Positions 1 through 9,687 of a DNA stretch of 64,000 bases are shown here, piece after piece. The notes beneath the pieces were generated by a model. The model was given only the letters and a program-made list of their open reading frames with translations. It was not told the DNA's origin and did not search any database. The position numbers and the translations under genes were made by a program. The stretch's first letter is position 1; each line of letters begins with the position of its first letter. This stretch comes from JAAZNO01 sp964508025 (GTDB taxonomy: Bacteria > Chloroflexota > Anaerolineae > B4-G1 > SLSP01): assembly GCA_964508025.1 (NCBI GenBank), contig CAZDSF010000001.1:76709-140708 (forward strand), in the 5' to 3' direction.

Positions 1-1416
1 GACGCCGAGATCCGGCCCGAAGCGCCCCGTAGCGAAGCCATCGGGGTCGAGCCGCAGAATGTGCGGCTCTGGCGAGACGCAGGCGACGTAGAAGTTGCCC
101 GCTGCATCGAGTGCCAGGCGTTGGGGCCAGGCATCCCACAGCTCCTCCTCGCCGATGGCGTAGCCTACTTGCTTGCCTTCGCGGTCGTAAGCCTCGATGT
201 ATCCGCCGACCGCACCCAGCACGTAGAGGTTGCCATCCGGCCCGAAGCTCAGGTCTCTGGCGTCGAAATCATCGCCGGGCAGGGCAAAACTGCGCTGGAA
301 CACGCCCTCGCCGCTGAAGACCAATATCCGCGCGCCGTTGTTGTGATCCAGCACGTAGAGATTGCCATCCGGGCCGGCGGCCAAAATGTACGGGCTGGAG
401 GTCCCGAATTCGCCGCGCCCCGTTCCCTGACGCCCGAAGCGGCCCAGCGGTGCGCCGTTGGCGGCGAACCTGAAGATGGCATGGGCGCTGGGATCGGCCA
501 CGTAGAGCGTCCCATCCGGCGCGAGCGTCACATCGGCGGCCCAGAGCAGCGCGTCGTCGCTGATGCGGGCGATGCCGCCGCCGGTCTCCGCATCGAAGAC
601 GTAGACGCCGCGGTCTCCATCGGCGACGTAGAGCAGGCCATTCGCTCCCAACGCGATGCCGCCCAGGGAGATGAACGCATCGTCATCGAAATCTTCGGGG
701 GTGCGAATGCGCCAGAGCCGCCGGTTGACAATATCAACATCGCCCACGGAGGGCGGAAAATCGCCGGCGATGCCCACCAATTCCACGGCATCTATCTCGT
801 TCCAGTTGCCGCCCGCGCGCTGATCCACGATGATGAGGACGCGATCCACCGGACTCTCGATGCCGCTGGCTTTGACGTTGAGCACCTGCGGGCAGCGGAC
901 ATCGGGCGTATGCACGCCGCCCTCGACAATGACGAATTCTTCGCCGGTTGTGCCCTTGAGCACGACCTTGAAGATGAAGCCGGGCGAATGGGTCTCGTGA
1001 ATGTTAATCTCGATGGGGATGACGGGTTGGGCGTAGTGCAGCTCCAGCCAGTCGTAGCCGTCGGGTTCGGCGGAGGCCCAGGCGGTGGGGAAATCGCCGC
1101 ATTCGGGCGTATCCGGCGCGCCAGTGGCTTGCATCGCCGACCAGGCGGGATTCCCGTACTCGGAGCTGGCGGCGGCGTAGACGGCCCACTGGCGAATGAC
1201 CGCGCCGGGTTCTGCTGTTGGTTCGGTTGTAGGGGGGCTGGTTGGGGCAGAACGCGTTGGCGTGGGCGATCTCGGCGTTGCCGTTGGACTGCGCGCTTCT
1301 TCGGTGGGAACTGCGCCTTCGATGCGCGCGGCATTCTCGCCGCGCCCCTGGAACAGGCTGCATCCCAGGCTCAGCGCCAGCAGTAATGCCAGGAGCGGGT
1401 AGATGCGTTTTTGCAT
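1..1416 (-). CDS. NHL-repeat beta-propeller lipoprotein (3' end beyond window)
   Basis: The reading frame is open from ATG at 1416 to the window edge (472 codons, no stop), so the C-terminus is missing. AGGAGGG lies just upstream of the start. The N-terminus has a short basic stretch, a hydrophobic core and Cys19 (SLGC), a probable lipoprotein signal, followed by a Pro/Thr/Ser-rich linker. Residues about 80-200 resemble a carbohydrate-binding-like domain seen in exported Chloroflexota proteins (family not named with certainty). From about residue 230 there are repeated 'PDGxLYVAD' and 'GxxGxxxGxF' motifs typical of NHL propeller blades. It is probably anchored outside the membrane and binds a ligand or protein. 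Ligand unknown. Confidence 0.8.
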   Translation of the reverse strand, partial: MQKRIYPLLALLLALSLGCSLFQGRGENAARIEGAVPTEEARSPTATPRSPTPTRSAPTSPPTTEPTAEPGAVIRQWAVYAAASSEYGNPAWSAMQATGAPDTPECGDFPTAWASAEPDGYDWLELHYAQPVIPIEINIHETHSPGFIFKVVLKGTTGEEFVIVEGGVHTPDVRCPQVLNVKASGIESPVDRVLIIVDQRAGGNWNEIDAVELVGIAGDFPPSVGDVDIVNRRLWRIRTPEDFDDDAFISLGGIALGANGLLYVADGDRGVYVFDAETGGGIARISDDALLWAADVTLAPDGTLYVADPSAHAIFRFAANGAPLGRFGRQGTGRGEFGTSSPYILAAGPDGNLYVLDHNNGARILVFSGEGVFQRSFALPGDDFDARDLSFGPDGNLYVLGAVGGYIEAYDREGKQVGYAIGEEELWDAWPQRLALDAAGNFYVACVSPEPHILRLDPDGFATGRFGPDLGV

Positions 1417-1457
1417 TGTGGGCCCTCCTGTGAAACGGTTATGGGTAAGCAGTGAGC

Positions 1458-1504
1458 AGAGAGCAGTGAGCAGTTTGGATACGGCATCCTGCTCACTGCT
1501 CTCT
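1458..1504. repeat. Perfect 16-bp inverted repeat, 'gtgagcag' family
   Basis: The arms 1458-1473 and 1489-1504 are perfect complements (AGAGAGCAGTGAGCAG and its reverse complement), and GGAT/ATCC inside the loop adds four more pairs. It lies between two minus-strand genes. No T-tract follows on the minus strand, so it is not a classical intrinsic terminator. Related words occur near 21070, 31730, 58645 and 63850. Confidence 0.85.
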
Positions 1505-1518
1505 ACGAACTATTTTCA

Positions 1519-2238
1519 TCATACCTGCCATGCTGAGACCAGCCGAACGCCCAGTTCGACGAGCCGTTCCAGCCTCGGCGCATCGAGGAGCTGCGCGCCT
1601 TGCGCCTCGAGGTGCAGGCCGCGCGGGTTGAGCTTCACCACCAGCGGGATCTTCGCGGGCCAGTCGGTGAGCGCGCGCTCCACATCGAAGCTGAGGAACC
1701 GTCGCGCGGCGCGCTCGTCTTGCGCCCAGATCATGTAACGCTCGCGTAACGCTCCGCTGCCCAGCGGCACTTCTTGCAGGCCCGCCAGGCGCTCCGCATC
1801 CTCGCCGAGCATCCATTCCAACGCCTTGCGCACCACCATGCCCGCCAGCCCGCCGAGGGCGGAGGGATCTACAGTGGGGATGGTTCCGCCGGCGCCGCTC
1901 CGGGGGCCGATGAGCACCAGTCCATCGGCGAGCGCGGCGCTCGCGCTATGCCAGCGCGTGCGCTGTGAGGGGGTGGAAGGCGTGGCCGTGCCTGAGCGTC
2001 CCGCCGCCGAGGTAACGCTGCTTTCCAGCGACCAGGCGACGCCGCGCGTGGTTCCGCGCAGGCGATAGCCGGAGACGCGCCCCTCTTTGAAAGGGACGCA
2101 CTCCCAACCGCGCGCGGCGGCTTCGGCGAGCAGCCGCGCCGTGCGGCGCTTCTCGTGTTGCCGCGCCAGCAGGAAGATCCCCGCAAAAAACGCGAGCGAG
2201 CCAACGGATGCAATGGCTACCAGGAGAAGATCATCCAT
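1519..2238 (-). CDS. Membrane-anchored hypothetical protein
   Basis: The 239-aa product starts with one hydrophobic helix (residues about 4-26, ending in LLARQHEKRR), suggesting an N-in or uncleaved anchor with a soluble C-terminal domain. The start is preceded by GGAGGTACAC. I recognise no catalytic motif; Trp and Phe are scattered and the centre is Ser/Thr/Gly-rich. It lies between two propeller lipoprotein genes on the same strand and could be co-transcribed with the downstream NHL protein, though a hairpin separates them. Function unknown. Confidence 0.7.
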   Translation of the reverse strand: MDDLLLVAIASVGSLAFFAGIFLLARQHEKRRTARLLAEAAARGWECVPFKEGRVSGYRLRGTTRGVAWSLESSVTSAAGRSGTATPSTPSQRTRWHSASAALADGLVLIGPRSGAGGTIPTVDPSALGGLAGMVVRKALEWMLGEDAERLAGLQEVPLGSGALRERYMIWAQDERAARRFLSFDVERALTDWPAKIPLVVKLNPRGLHLEAQGAQLLDAPRLERLVELGVRLVSAWQV

Positions 2239-2259
2239 GTGTACCTCCGGTAAGTTATC

Positions 2260-2298
2260 AGTCAGGAGTCATTATTCTTTGAATCGTGACTCCTGACT
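2260..2298. repeat. Perfect 12-bp inverted repeat, 'agtcaggagtc' family
   Basis: Arms 2260-2271 (AGTCAGGAGTCA) and 2287-2298 are perfect complements around a 15-nt loop. It lies in the short gap between two minus-strand genes. The same word recurs as direct copies at about 41392-41432. Confidence 0.8.
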
Positions 2299-2305
2299 CG
2301 TGACT

Positions 2306-4741
2306 CTATGGTACGATATGCAGCAGCCCGCCGCCGGAGAAGTTGGAGCCGCCGCCGACCCACACCGCGCCGAACTGATCCACGTGTAGTGCGGTGATGA
2401 AGTTGCTGAGCAACCCATCCTCGGTGGTCAGCTGATCCCACGTCCCGTCGCTTTTATCGAAGTAGAAGACCCCGTTCTGGGTGCCGGCCCAGATGGTTCC
2501 ATCGGGCGCGACCGCCAGCATATTGAGCCAGTTCAGGAAGCCTTCTTTCTGGAAATTGAAGATGACCTCAAGTTGCGCGCCATCGTAGCGCACGATGCTC
2601 AGGGTCGCGCCAATGAGCAGCGCGCCATCGGCGTCAAGCGCCAGGTCGCGCACGTAGCTGTGAGGCAGGGTCTCCTTCTCGATCACCATCTCCACTTGCC
2701 CGTTGCGGTAACGGGCGATGCCGTTGTTGGTACCGATCCACACTGCGTCGCCATCGGTCAGCAACGCCAGCACGCTATTCGAGGGCAGCCCGTTGTCTTC
2801 GGTGAGTTCCAGGGTCTTGGAGCCATCCGCGTTGAGGACCACAATCCCCTTGCCATCATCGCCGAACCAGGCGCGCCCCTGCGCATCCACCGCGACGCTG
2901 TCGTAGGAGCGCAGCCCCTCGAAGGCAGTCCACTTGCCGTCGCGGTAACGACTGGCGTCGCCGTTGGTGATGGCCGCCCAGACCGTCCCATCGGGAGCCA
3001 CGGTCAGGGCGGTGGCCCAGCTGCTAGAGCCGCCGACGCCGTCCGCGCGGGTGAAGGTGTCCCAGGGTTGGTCGGGATCAGCCGGATCAAGGCGTTGGAT
3101 CCCGCCATCGGTGCCTATCCAGAGCATTCCATCCGGCGCGGAGGCAAAAGCATCCACGAAGTTTGTCGCCGGCAGGTTGCCCTCCACGCGGAAGGTGGAT
3201 TTCTCCCCCGCGATCAGGGCGTGCAGGCCCGTGTTGTTGACGAAGAGCGGTGTGCCGTCGTGATACAGCGCCATCCCAAACACGCCCTCGGTATCGCGGA
3301 AGAGCTCCGCGCAGGCGCCGGCGGCGGGATCGAAGCGGCACAGGTTGCCCCCGCCAATGGACGATGTGCCGATCCAGAGCGCGCCATCGTCGGCGAAGGC
3401 CATCTTGCGGATGTCGGCCAGGCCGGAGACCTCGCGGCTGGCGTAGAATTTCCACTGGTTGTTCCTGAACTGCGCCAGTCCGCCAGAAGTGCCCACCCAG
3501 AGGCTGCCATCGGCGCCCACAGCAAGCGCGTTGGCCCGCTGATTCGGCAGGCCGTTGGCTTCATTATACACCGTCACCTGGGTCCCGCTGATTTTGGAGA
3601 TGCCGTTGTAGCCGGAGGCGACCCAGATGTCTTTCCCGATGACGGCAATATCGCTGATGCCGTTCCAGGAGAGGCCCTCCTTGTCGGTATAGCGCGTCCA
3701 CGCGCCGGTTTGCAGATCGAGCACGCCCAGCCCGGAGTAGCCGATGAGCAGGCGGTTGTTTGCCGCGTCACAGTAGAGGCGATCTATCTTGCTCACTCCC
3801 AGGCGCACTTCTTCCGGCGTGATGGGCGTCGTGTCCCAGTTGCCGGTCATGGGATCGTAGAAGCTGAGGCCCAGCTGCGTGCCCACGACGATGCGCGTCT
3901 CCCGTCCACCGCCGGGGACCGGCACGTCGCAGACCGTCAGCGCGTGGGCGCTCACGTGGCTCACGCCATCGAGCGGGGTGTACACTTCGGGGAATCCCTC
4001 CTCCAGGGTGGGGGAGACTTCCCAGAGCACGACGCCGCCCAATGTGGCTGCGTAGACCACGCTATCATAGACCACTACATCCCGCGCGGCGTTGGGATTG
4101 GTGTAGGGATACCAGCCAGGATCGAGCCACGAGACCGGCTCCGGAGGTAGCGGGGCAAAGAATTCCACCGAAGCGAGCACCGCCTCGAAAAGCGGCTCGA
4201 TCTCCGCCCAGCGCTCGGCGGGTGCGCGGCCCAACATCAGGAAGCCCTGTGTGGGGGAGGGCATCAGCACCGCGATGCGCCCCTGCGTCCCTGCGCCGCT
4301 CTGTTCGGCGCGCACGCCGGAGACGTTGCCCACGTTCAGTTTCGTCGTGGCGCCGGTCTCGATGTCATCTTCATCCGCGAACATCTCCAGGAGCTCTTCG
4401 GCAGTGATGCCCTCCCAGAACTCGCCACCCAACAGCACGATGCCTGGCCCGCGCACATCGGCGTCGGGCGCGAGCATCACCGACATGTCTTCATCGTGTT
4501 CCAGATCGTAGCCGGGTAGGGCGCGGAAGCTGAAGCCGCCGTATTCGTTGCGTTCGATGGCGCCGAGTTCTATCTTTGGCGCCGGCGCGGTTGTGGGAGC
4601 TGCTTGCGTTGGGGCCTCTGTCGGCGCGACGGCGGGCGTCTCTGGCGCGGCCGTTTCTTTGGCGCCTCCGCCTAGACTACAAGCCAGTGTTGTCAGCAAC
4701 AACAACCCGATAACAAGTACGCATAGTTTTTTGGATCGCAT
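2306..4741 (-). CDS. Two-component-regulator-type beta-propeller lipoprotein
   Basis: An 811-aa exported protein. The N-terminus is a lipoprotein-like signal with Cys21 (TLAC), followed by a Pro/Thr/Ala-rich linker to about residue 55. Residues 60-195 form a compact domain with repeated acidic stretches. From about residue 205 there are many 'PDGTxWxGT.xGxxRY' and 'LPSNxVxAL' repeats, as in the periplasmic sensor half of hybrid two-component systems (Reg_prop and Y_Y_Y-like propellers). There is no transmembrane helix or kinase domain after the propeller, so it is a free-standing lipid-anchored propeller. GGAGGAAACC precedes the ATG. The role could be ligand binding or surface protein interaction; the substrate cannot be read. 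Confidence 0.8.
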   Translation of the reverse strand: MRSKKLCVLVIGLLLLTTLACSLGGGAKETAAPETPAVAPTEAPTQAAPTTAPAPKIELGAIERNEYGGFSFRALPGYDLEHDEDMSVMLAPDADVRGPGIVLLGGEFWEGITAEELLEMFADEDDIETGATTKLNVGNVSGVRAEQSGAGTQGRIAVLMPSPTQGFLMLGRAPAERWAEIEPLFEAVLASVEFFAPLPPEPVSWLDPGWYPYTNPNAARDVVVYDSVVYAATLGGVVLWEVSPTLEEGFPEVYTPLDGVSHVSAHALTVCDVPVPGGGRETRIVVGTQLGLSFYDPMTGNWDTTPITPEEVRLGVSKIDRLYCDAANNRLLIGYSGLGVLDLQTGAWTRYTDKEGLSWNGISDIAVIGKDIWVASGYNGISKISGTQVTVYNEANGLPNQRANALAVGADGSLWVGTSGGLAQFRNNQWKFYASREVSGLADIRKMAFADDGALWIGTSSIGGGNLCRFDPAAGACAELFRDTEGVFGMALYHDGTPLFVNNTGLHALIAGEKSTFRVEGNLPATNFVDAFASAPDGMLWIGTDGGIQRLDPADPDQPWDTFTRADGVGGSSSWATALTVAPDGTVWAAITNGDASRYRDGKWTAFEGLRSYDSVAVDAQGRAWFGDDGKGIVVLNADGSKTLELTEDNGLPSNSVLALLTDGDAVWIGTNNGIARYRNGQVEMVIEKETLPHSYVRDLALDADGALLIGATLSIVRYDGAQLEVIFNFQKEGFLNWLNMLAVAPDGTIWAGTQNGVFYFDKSDGTWDQLTTEDGLLSNFITALHVDQFGAVWVGGGSNFSGGGLLHIVP

Positions 4742-4902
4742 GGTTTCCTCCTTCAGTGAAAGTGCTATTCAAGGCATGCAAGGCTAACTGTGAACAGCGA
4801 ACCGGCAATGATTGGCTTGGGATTGGCGTTTTGTGCGGTTCCTGATCTCCGCTCTCCTCAAAAGTATAACCGCGCTGCGTCAAAAAAACGTCAAAACCGG
4901 TG

Positions 4903-4908
4903 TATAAT
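4903..4908 (+). promoter_or_regulatory. -10 box of the BTAD regulator promoter
   Basis: TATAAT preceded by TG. No good -35 hexamer lies 17 nt upstream (A-rich sequence there). The box overlaps the upstream candidate GTG start at 4900, so a start downstream of it (4954) is more plausible. Confidence 0.5.
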
Positions 4909-4953
4909 CTGGCTGAAGGCTACCCGCTCTATGCCCGTGAGTTGATGACAATC

Positions 4954-7900
4954 ATGCCGCGACTTTCGATTACGTTACTCGGTTCGTTCCAGGTTGTGCT
5001 GGATGGCAAGCCCCTCACCGCCTTTGCCACCGATAAGGCGCGCGCATTATTGGCTTATCTGGCAGTGGAAGCCTCCCAACCGCATCGCCGTGAAGCGCTA
5101 GCTGCTTTGCTCTGGCCCGACCAACCCGAACAACGCGCCCGCCACAATCTGCGGCAGGCGCTTTCGTACTTGCGGCAGACGCTTGGCGATGCGGATGCAT
5201 CGGCGCTCCCGTTCCTGTTGGTGGAGCGCGATACGGTGCAATTCAATCCCGAAGCGGATGTCTTTCTGGATGTGGCCGAATTTGCGGCGTTGACTGAGAC
5301 AACGCGCCAGCATCGCCATCTGCGCCCGGAACGCTGCTGGCCTTGTTTGCAGCGGCAGCAACGGCTGGCGGCGCTCTATCGGGGGGATTTTCTGGGGCAA
5401 TTCTTCGTGCCTGATAGTGCGCTGTATGAGGAATGGGCGTTGCTCAAGCGGGAATGGTTGCGTCATCTGGCGATGGAGGCTTTTGCTGTTTTGAGCGACT
5501 ATCATGAGCGGCGCGGGGAATTCCGGCTGGCTCATGCTTATGCGCAACGCCAGGTTGAATTGGAACCCTGGCGCGAGGAGGCGCATTGCCAGCTGATGCG
5601 GCTGCTCGCGCGTGAGGGGCAGCGCAGCGCGGCGCTAGCGCAGTATGAGACGTGTCGGCGCGTGTTACAGGCTGAGTTCGCTGCCGCGCCCGCGACGGAA
5701 ACAACGCGCCTTTTCGAGCAGATCAGGGCCGAAGCGCAAGGGTGCAGTAAAGAGCATTTTCTCTCGGTTTCCCCGCCGTTACCTGTTCCCGCGCTCTTCG
5801 TGGGCCGCGAAACGGAGCTTGCTGAGCTTGCTGAGTTGCTCGCGGATCCGGCGTGTCGGCTCATCACCTTGACTGGCCCCGGCGGGATTGGCAAGAGCTG
5901 TCTGGCGCAACGCCTCGCGGATCTGCATCGCGGCTTGTTTGCGGATGGCGTCTTCTTCGTCAGTTTGAGCGCCGCCGCCGATATGGATGCGGTTGCCGTG
6001 GCGCTGGCTGACGCCCTCGCGCTGCCTTCGCCGCTTCACGGGGCCTCGCGGTGGCTGTTTCAGCAGCTGCGCCACAAGGAGTTGCTGCTGGTGCTGGATA
6101 ATTTCGAGCATCTGGTGGATTGTTGCGAGCTGCTGAGCGCGTTGCTGCGCGCGGCGCCCCATCTCATGTTGGTGGTCACTTCACGTGAAAAGCTGCATTT
6201 GCAGGAAGAATGGGTCTATGCTTTGGAGGGGTTGCGCTACCCGGCGGCCCTACCAGCGCGCCTCGAGGAAGCGCAGACCTTTAGCGCGTTGGCGCTCTTT
6301 CGGCGGCGCGCCATGCAGATACACCGTCACTTCGAGCTCACAGAAGAGACGCTGCCCGATGTCATCCGTATCTGCCAGCTTGTGGAGGGCTTGCCTCTGG
6401 GTGTGGCGTTGGCTGCTGCGGCGACCGCCGAGCAATCTTGCGCGGAAATTGCCGCAGCACTCGCGCGCACACTGGACGCTTTGCACACCACGCTGCGCAA
6501 CATGCCCGCGCGGCATCACAGTCTACGCGCCGCTTTCGAACACTCGTGGGCATTGTTGACGCCTGCCGAACAGGCATCTTTCACGGCTTTGGCGGTGTTT
6601 GTCACGGGTTTCGATGCTGAAGCGGCGCGCGAAGTTGCCGGCGCGCCTGATACGGTGTTAGCGGCGTTGACGGCTAAGTCGTTGTTGAGTTTCGATGGCG
6701 GGCGCTACCTCTGGCACGAGGCCACGCACCAATACGCAGCCGAGCATCTGGCAGCAGACCCGGCTCGCGCGCAGCAGTTGGGGGATCGCCACTGCGCTGC
6801 CTTCGCTGCTCGCGCCCAACGCGCCGGCGCGCAGGGTGATGGGGCGGCGGATGATCTGGCGGCCCTGGAACGCGACCGGGGCAACTTCAAGGCGGCCTGG
6901 AATTGGGCCCTCGCGTATGGCAAACTGGACTGTCTTGAAGCGATGAGTCGGGGTATGGGATTGTTCTATCAGCAACGCGGCCCGGCGCAGGAGGGGGCGG
7001 CGCTATTCGCGGCGGCCCTGGAGCACCTCGCGTCAGAGATCGAGAGCGCGCCATCGCTGGCGGCGCATCTATGTGTGGAGCAGGCGCGGTTGTTGGCCCT
7101 TCAGGCGCGTTATGCGCAGGCGGTGGAGAGTGCGGCGCGGCTCGCGGCGCTGGGACGCCGGTTGGGCTCTGCTGTGTTTGAGGCAACCGGGTATTTTCTT
7201 CAGGGGCAGACTTTCCAACAACAAGGCAAAAACGAGGAGGCGCAGCAGGCGCTTGAAGCGGCGTTGGCGCATTCCGTCGCCGCGCCGCAAGCCGTTTGCC
7301 TGAAAGCGGATGTGTTGCGCGAGCTCGGCAATGTTGCCGCGCGGCGCGGAGAACGGGGCGCGGCGCGGCGATACTACGAAGACGCGCTGAATCTCTACCG
7401 GGAGCTGGGAAATCAGCGCGGAGAAAGCGCCGTGCTCAACAACCTCGGTTCGCTTGCCTGTGACTGTGGGGATTACGCCGGCGCGCAAGCATACCTCACA
7501 TCCGCGTTGGCGCTGTATCGCGCATGGGGCAATTTGCCGGGCGAAGCCAAGGCGCTGAACAATCTCGCCAACGTGGCTGCCGATCAGCGGGATTATAGCA
7601 CGGCGCTGCAACACTACCGGGCTGCCCTTCGGATCCATCAGGTTATGGAGAATTCCCCAGCGCAGGGCGCGGCGTTGAACAACCTGGGCGCGCTATACTG
7701 GGAATTGGGCCTGTACACCGAAGCGCGGGCTGCTTATCGGCAGGCGCTTGCCATTTACCGAGAAAGCGACAATCTCCAGGCAGAAGGCGAGAGCCTGGCG
7801 AACCTCAGTCTGGTCGAACTGCGCACCGGCGACCTGCGCGCGGCTTCACAGCTGGCGCAGCAGGCTGCTGCGGCTGCGCTCCGCAGCGATGATGCGCTCA

Positions 7901-8361
7901 ATCTTGCCAATGCCTACACCTATCTGGGCAAGATTCACACGGCTTTGGCGCAATGGGATGAGGCCGAACGCTGGTATCGCCAGGCGCTCGCTATCCGTGA
8001 AACCATTCCGCATCCCGGACGGCTGCTGGAGCTCCAGACGGAGCTGGCTTATCTGACCTGGCAACGCGGCGATCCTATCCAGGCGTTGGCGGATATTGCG
8101 CCGGTCCTGGCGGCATTGCAGGATGAAAGCGCTTTGGAAGGTGCAGAAGAACCGTATCAGGTGTATTGGATCTGCTGCGAAATTCTGCGAGCCAACGCGG
8201 ATGCCAGAGCCGCGCCGTTGCTGGCATTGGCTCAGCAGCAATTGCTCGCGCAGGCTGCGCGCATCTCTGATCTGGAGCTGCGTCGCGCATTTTTGCGGAA
8301 CGTCCCCGCGCATCGCCGAATCAGCGAGTCTTGTGGCAGTTCTCCGACTCCCGGCGCTTGA
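4954..8361 (+). CDS. SARP-like BTAD / NB-ARC ATPase / TPR transcriptional regulator
   Basis: A 1135-aa regulator. Residues 1-95 form an OmpR-like winged-helix domain ('LLGSFQV..DGKPL', then 'KARALLAYLAVE'). Residues about 100-250 are the bacterial transcriptional activation (BTAD) helices. An NB-ARC/STAND ATPase follows, with Walker A GPGGIGKS at 308-315 and Walker B LLLVLDNFEHL around Asp382. The C-terminal half (about 640-1090) is made of TPR units with 'LNNLGxxxxxxGDY' motifs. Family members are STAND signalling switches that bind DNA; the inducer is unknown. A GTG at 4900 would extend the frame, but it sits in the -10 box and family members begin near MPRLSITLLG, so 4954 is chosen. Its targets may be the flanking genes. 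Confidence 0.85.
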   Translation: MPRLSITLLGSFQVVLDGKPLTAFATDKARALLAYLAVEASQPHRREALAALLWPDQPEQRARHNLRQALSYLRQTLGDADASALPFLLVERDTVQFNPEADVFLDVAEFAALTETTRQHRHLRPERCWPCLQRQQRLAALYRGDFLGQFFVPDSALYEEWALLKREWLRHLAMEAFAVLSDYHERRGEFRLAHAYAQRQVELEPWREEAHCQLMRLLAREGQRSAALAQYETCRRVLQAEFAAAPATETTRLFEQIRAEAQGCSKEHFLSVSPPLPVPALFVGRETELAELAELLADPACRLITLTGPGGIGKSCLAQRLADLHRGLFADGVFFVSLSAAADMDAVAVALADALALPSPLHGASRWLFQQLRHKELLLVLDNFEHLVDCCELLSALLRAAPHLMLVVTSREKLHLQEEWVYALEGLRYPAALPARLEEAQTFSALALFRRRAMQIHRHFELTEETLPDVIRICQLVEGLPLGVALAAAATAEQSCAEIAAALARTLDALHTTLRNMPARHHSLRAAFEHSWALLTPAEQASFTALAVFVTGFDAEAAREVAGAPDTVLAALTAKSLLSFDGGRYLWHEATHQYAAEHLAADPARAQQLGDRHCAAFAARAQRAGAQGDGAADDLAALERDRGNFKAAWNWALAYGKLDCLEAMSRGMGLFYQQRGPAQEGAALFAAALEHLASEIESAPSLAAHLCVEQARLLALQARYAQAVESAARLAALGRRLGSAVFEATGYFLQGQTFQQQGKNEEAQQALEAALAHSVAAPQAVCLKADVLRELGNVAARRGERGAARRYYEDALNLYRELGNQRGESAVLNNLGSLACDCGDYAGAQAYLTSALALYRAWGNLPGEAKALNNLANVAADQRDYSTALQHYRAALRIHQVMENSPAQGAALNNLGALYWELGLYTEARAAYRQALAIYRESDNLQAEGESLANLSLVELRTGDLRAASQLAQQAAAAALRSDDALNLANAYTYLGKIHTALAQWDEAERWYRQALAIRETIPHPGRLLELQTELAYLTWQRGDPIQALADIAPVLAALQDESALEGAEEPYQVYWICCEILRANADARAAPLLALAQQQLLAQAARISDLELRRAFLRNVPAHRRISESCGSSPTPGA

Positions 8362-8371
8362 CTATCCCCGC

Positions 8372-9439
8372 CTACCCTTGCACCGCCGCAATGAACGTTT
8401 CGGCCTCTTCCAGCGTGAGTTCCTCGGAGATGCAGAACAGGAAGCCCTTGCCGCCCAGTTCGCGGATGATTTTCAGCGCGCCTTCGCGGGTGACGAAGAG
8501 CTGGCAGAGCTTGCCCCCATCGCGGATGCGCTTGAGCAGGGGCAGCCATTCCTCCGGCGGCGGCGCGCCATCGCCCGGAATCCACTGAATGCCCCGTAAC
8601 CGCTGGAGCGAAAGCAGCATATCCAGGTGGCGAATCTGCCCCTTGCCGTCGAGGTGGTAGAAGCAGTATTCCAGGTGCGCGCAGCAGGCTTCCAGATCGG
8701 GCAGCACAAAGCGCTCGAACATCTTTGGCGAGATCATGTAGGCGAAATCGCTTTGCAGCATGTAGCATGGTTCTGGCGCCCAGATCGGCGCCCAGCAGCC
8801 ATAGCCCCGCTTGTTCTCCGGCAGCAGCGCCGCGAGCGCATCATAGTAGCGCAGCCACAAGGTCGTGATTTCCCCCGCCAGGCGCGCGACCTCATCCGGC
8901 GCGTCGTAGAGGTCGGTGAGCAGCAATTGCGTATCGCGCAGGCTTGCCAGGATATCGAGGTTGCCGCCCAGATCGGTGTGCCCGATGATGTAGCCATCCA
9001 GGCGGCGGGCGGCGGCGCGGAAGAATTCCTGGGTGCGCAGCCACCAGACGTTATGGGGATCATAGGCCGGATGGAGCTCCGCCAACGAGGCGGCGCCTAT
9101 CGGCCCGAACCAGGTCGTATCGGTGCGATACTCCACGGTCGAGCCGAGAAAACCGGCGACAATCCCCGCGCCGAGATTGGGCCAAACTTTGGGTACCGCA
9201 TCGCCCAGATAGCGGACTTGGGTGATCGCGGGCAACAACTCGTCGAGGATCGCATCGGCGGGTACGTCCAACGGGTAGCGTGTGAGGAACGGCGACAGCA
9301 CGCGGTAGTCCACGTCTGGAAGTTGCGGGAAGACTTCGAGCCACAACAAGGGGCGTTCCAGTTCGCCCTCCCACCAGGCCAGCCAGTCGGGGGTGACGCG
9401 GGCCCAATCCTCTGCGGTGAAATGCGGGTTTGATTCCAT
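8372..9439 (-). CDS. Uroporphyrinogen decarboxylase-fold protein
   Basis: About 355 aa of the URO-D superfamily TIM barrel. Recognisable stretches are 'DWLAWWEGELERPLLW' near the N-terminus, 'GHTDLGGNLDILASLRD' in the middle and 'YHLDGKGQIRHLDMLLSL' near the C-terminus. The HxCG zinc motif of cobamide-dependent methyltransferases is absent (YHLDG instead), unlike the paralogue at 29097-30206. Such free-standing paralogues are usually not haem enzymes; a methyl transfer or sugar-related role is possible but unproven. Start: two tandem ATGs at 9442 and 9439; AGGAG is 6 nt from the second. It converges with the BTAD regulator gene. Confidence 0.8.
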   Translation of the reverse strand: MESNPHFTAEDWARVTPDWLAWWEGELERPLLWLEVFPQLPDVDYRVLSPFLTRYPLDVPADAILDELLPAITQVRYLGDAVPKVWPNLGAGIVAGFLGSTVEYRTDTTWFGPIGAASLAELHPAYDPHNVWWLRTQEFFRAAARRLDGYIIGHTDLGGNLDILASLRDTQLLLTDLYDAPDEVARLAGEITTLWLRYYDALAALLPENKRGYGCWAPIWAPEPCYMLQSDFAYMISPKMFERFVLPDLEACCAHLEYCFYHLDGKGQIRHLDMLLSLQRLRGIQWIPGDGAPPPEEWLPLLKRIRDGGKLCQLFVTREGALKIIRELGGKGFLFCISEELTLEEAETFIAAVQG

Positions 9440-9479
9440 CATTGGCTCCTGATGCTGATTTCTGTGATTTTCGCTGTTG

Positions 9480-9507
9480 AGTGTAGGCGCGAACGGCAAA
9501 ATTGCAA
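9480..9507 (-). promoter_or_regulatory. Probable promoter of the URO-D-fold gene
   Basis: On the minus strand TTGCAA (9507-9502), 16-nt spacer, TACACT (9485-9480), about 40 nt ahead of the start codon. Confidence 0.55.
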
Positions 9508-9583
9508 GTATTCGAGCGCGCGCTGCCTCGCTGCTCGAAAACCTATTTCTGTGGCTTTGGTTTGCAATTTTATAAACAAACAC

Positions 9584-9612
9584 TTGAAGCGATTACAATT
9601 TCGTTGTATAAT
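9584..9612 (+). promoter_or_regulatory. Near-consensus sigma70 promoter
   Basis: TTGAAG (9584-9589), 17-nt spacer, TATAAT (9607-9612). It lies 75 nt upstream of the ATG at 9688 and drives the exported protein gene. Confidence 0.75.
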
Positions 9613-9687
9613 GAAGGTATCCATCACCTCTCGCAACATCCGCGTCTGGAGAGTTCACCGTTTTTCAGCATGTCAGGAGCAAAGGCT

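Noticed and set aside
61..1386. Long plus-strand open frame (441 codons)
   Set aside because: It mirrors the NHL lipoprotein gene on the other strand; no ribosome site, odd composition, and the minus frame has a signal peptide and repeats.
2573..4150. Plus-strand open frame of 525 codons
   Set aside because: Antisense shadow of the propeller lipoprotein; the GC-rich codon pattern keeps the frame open.
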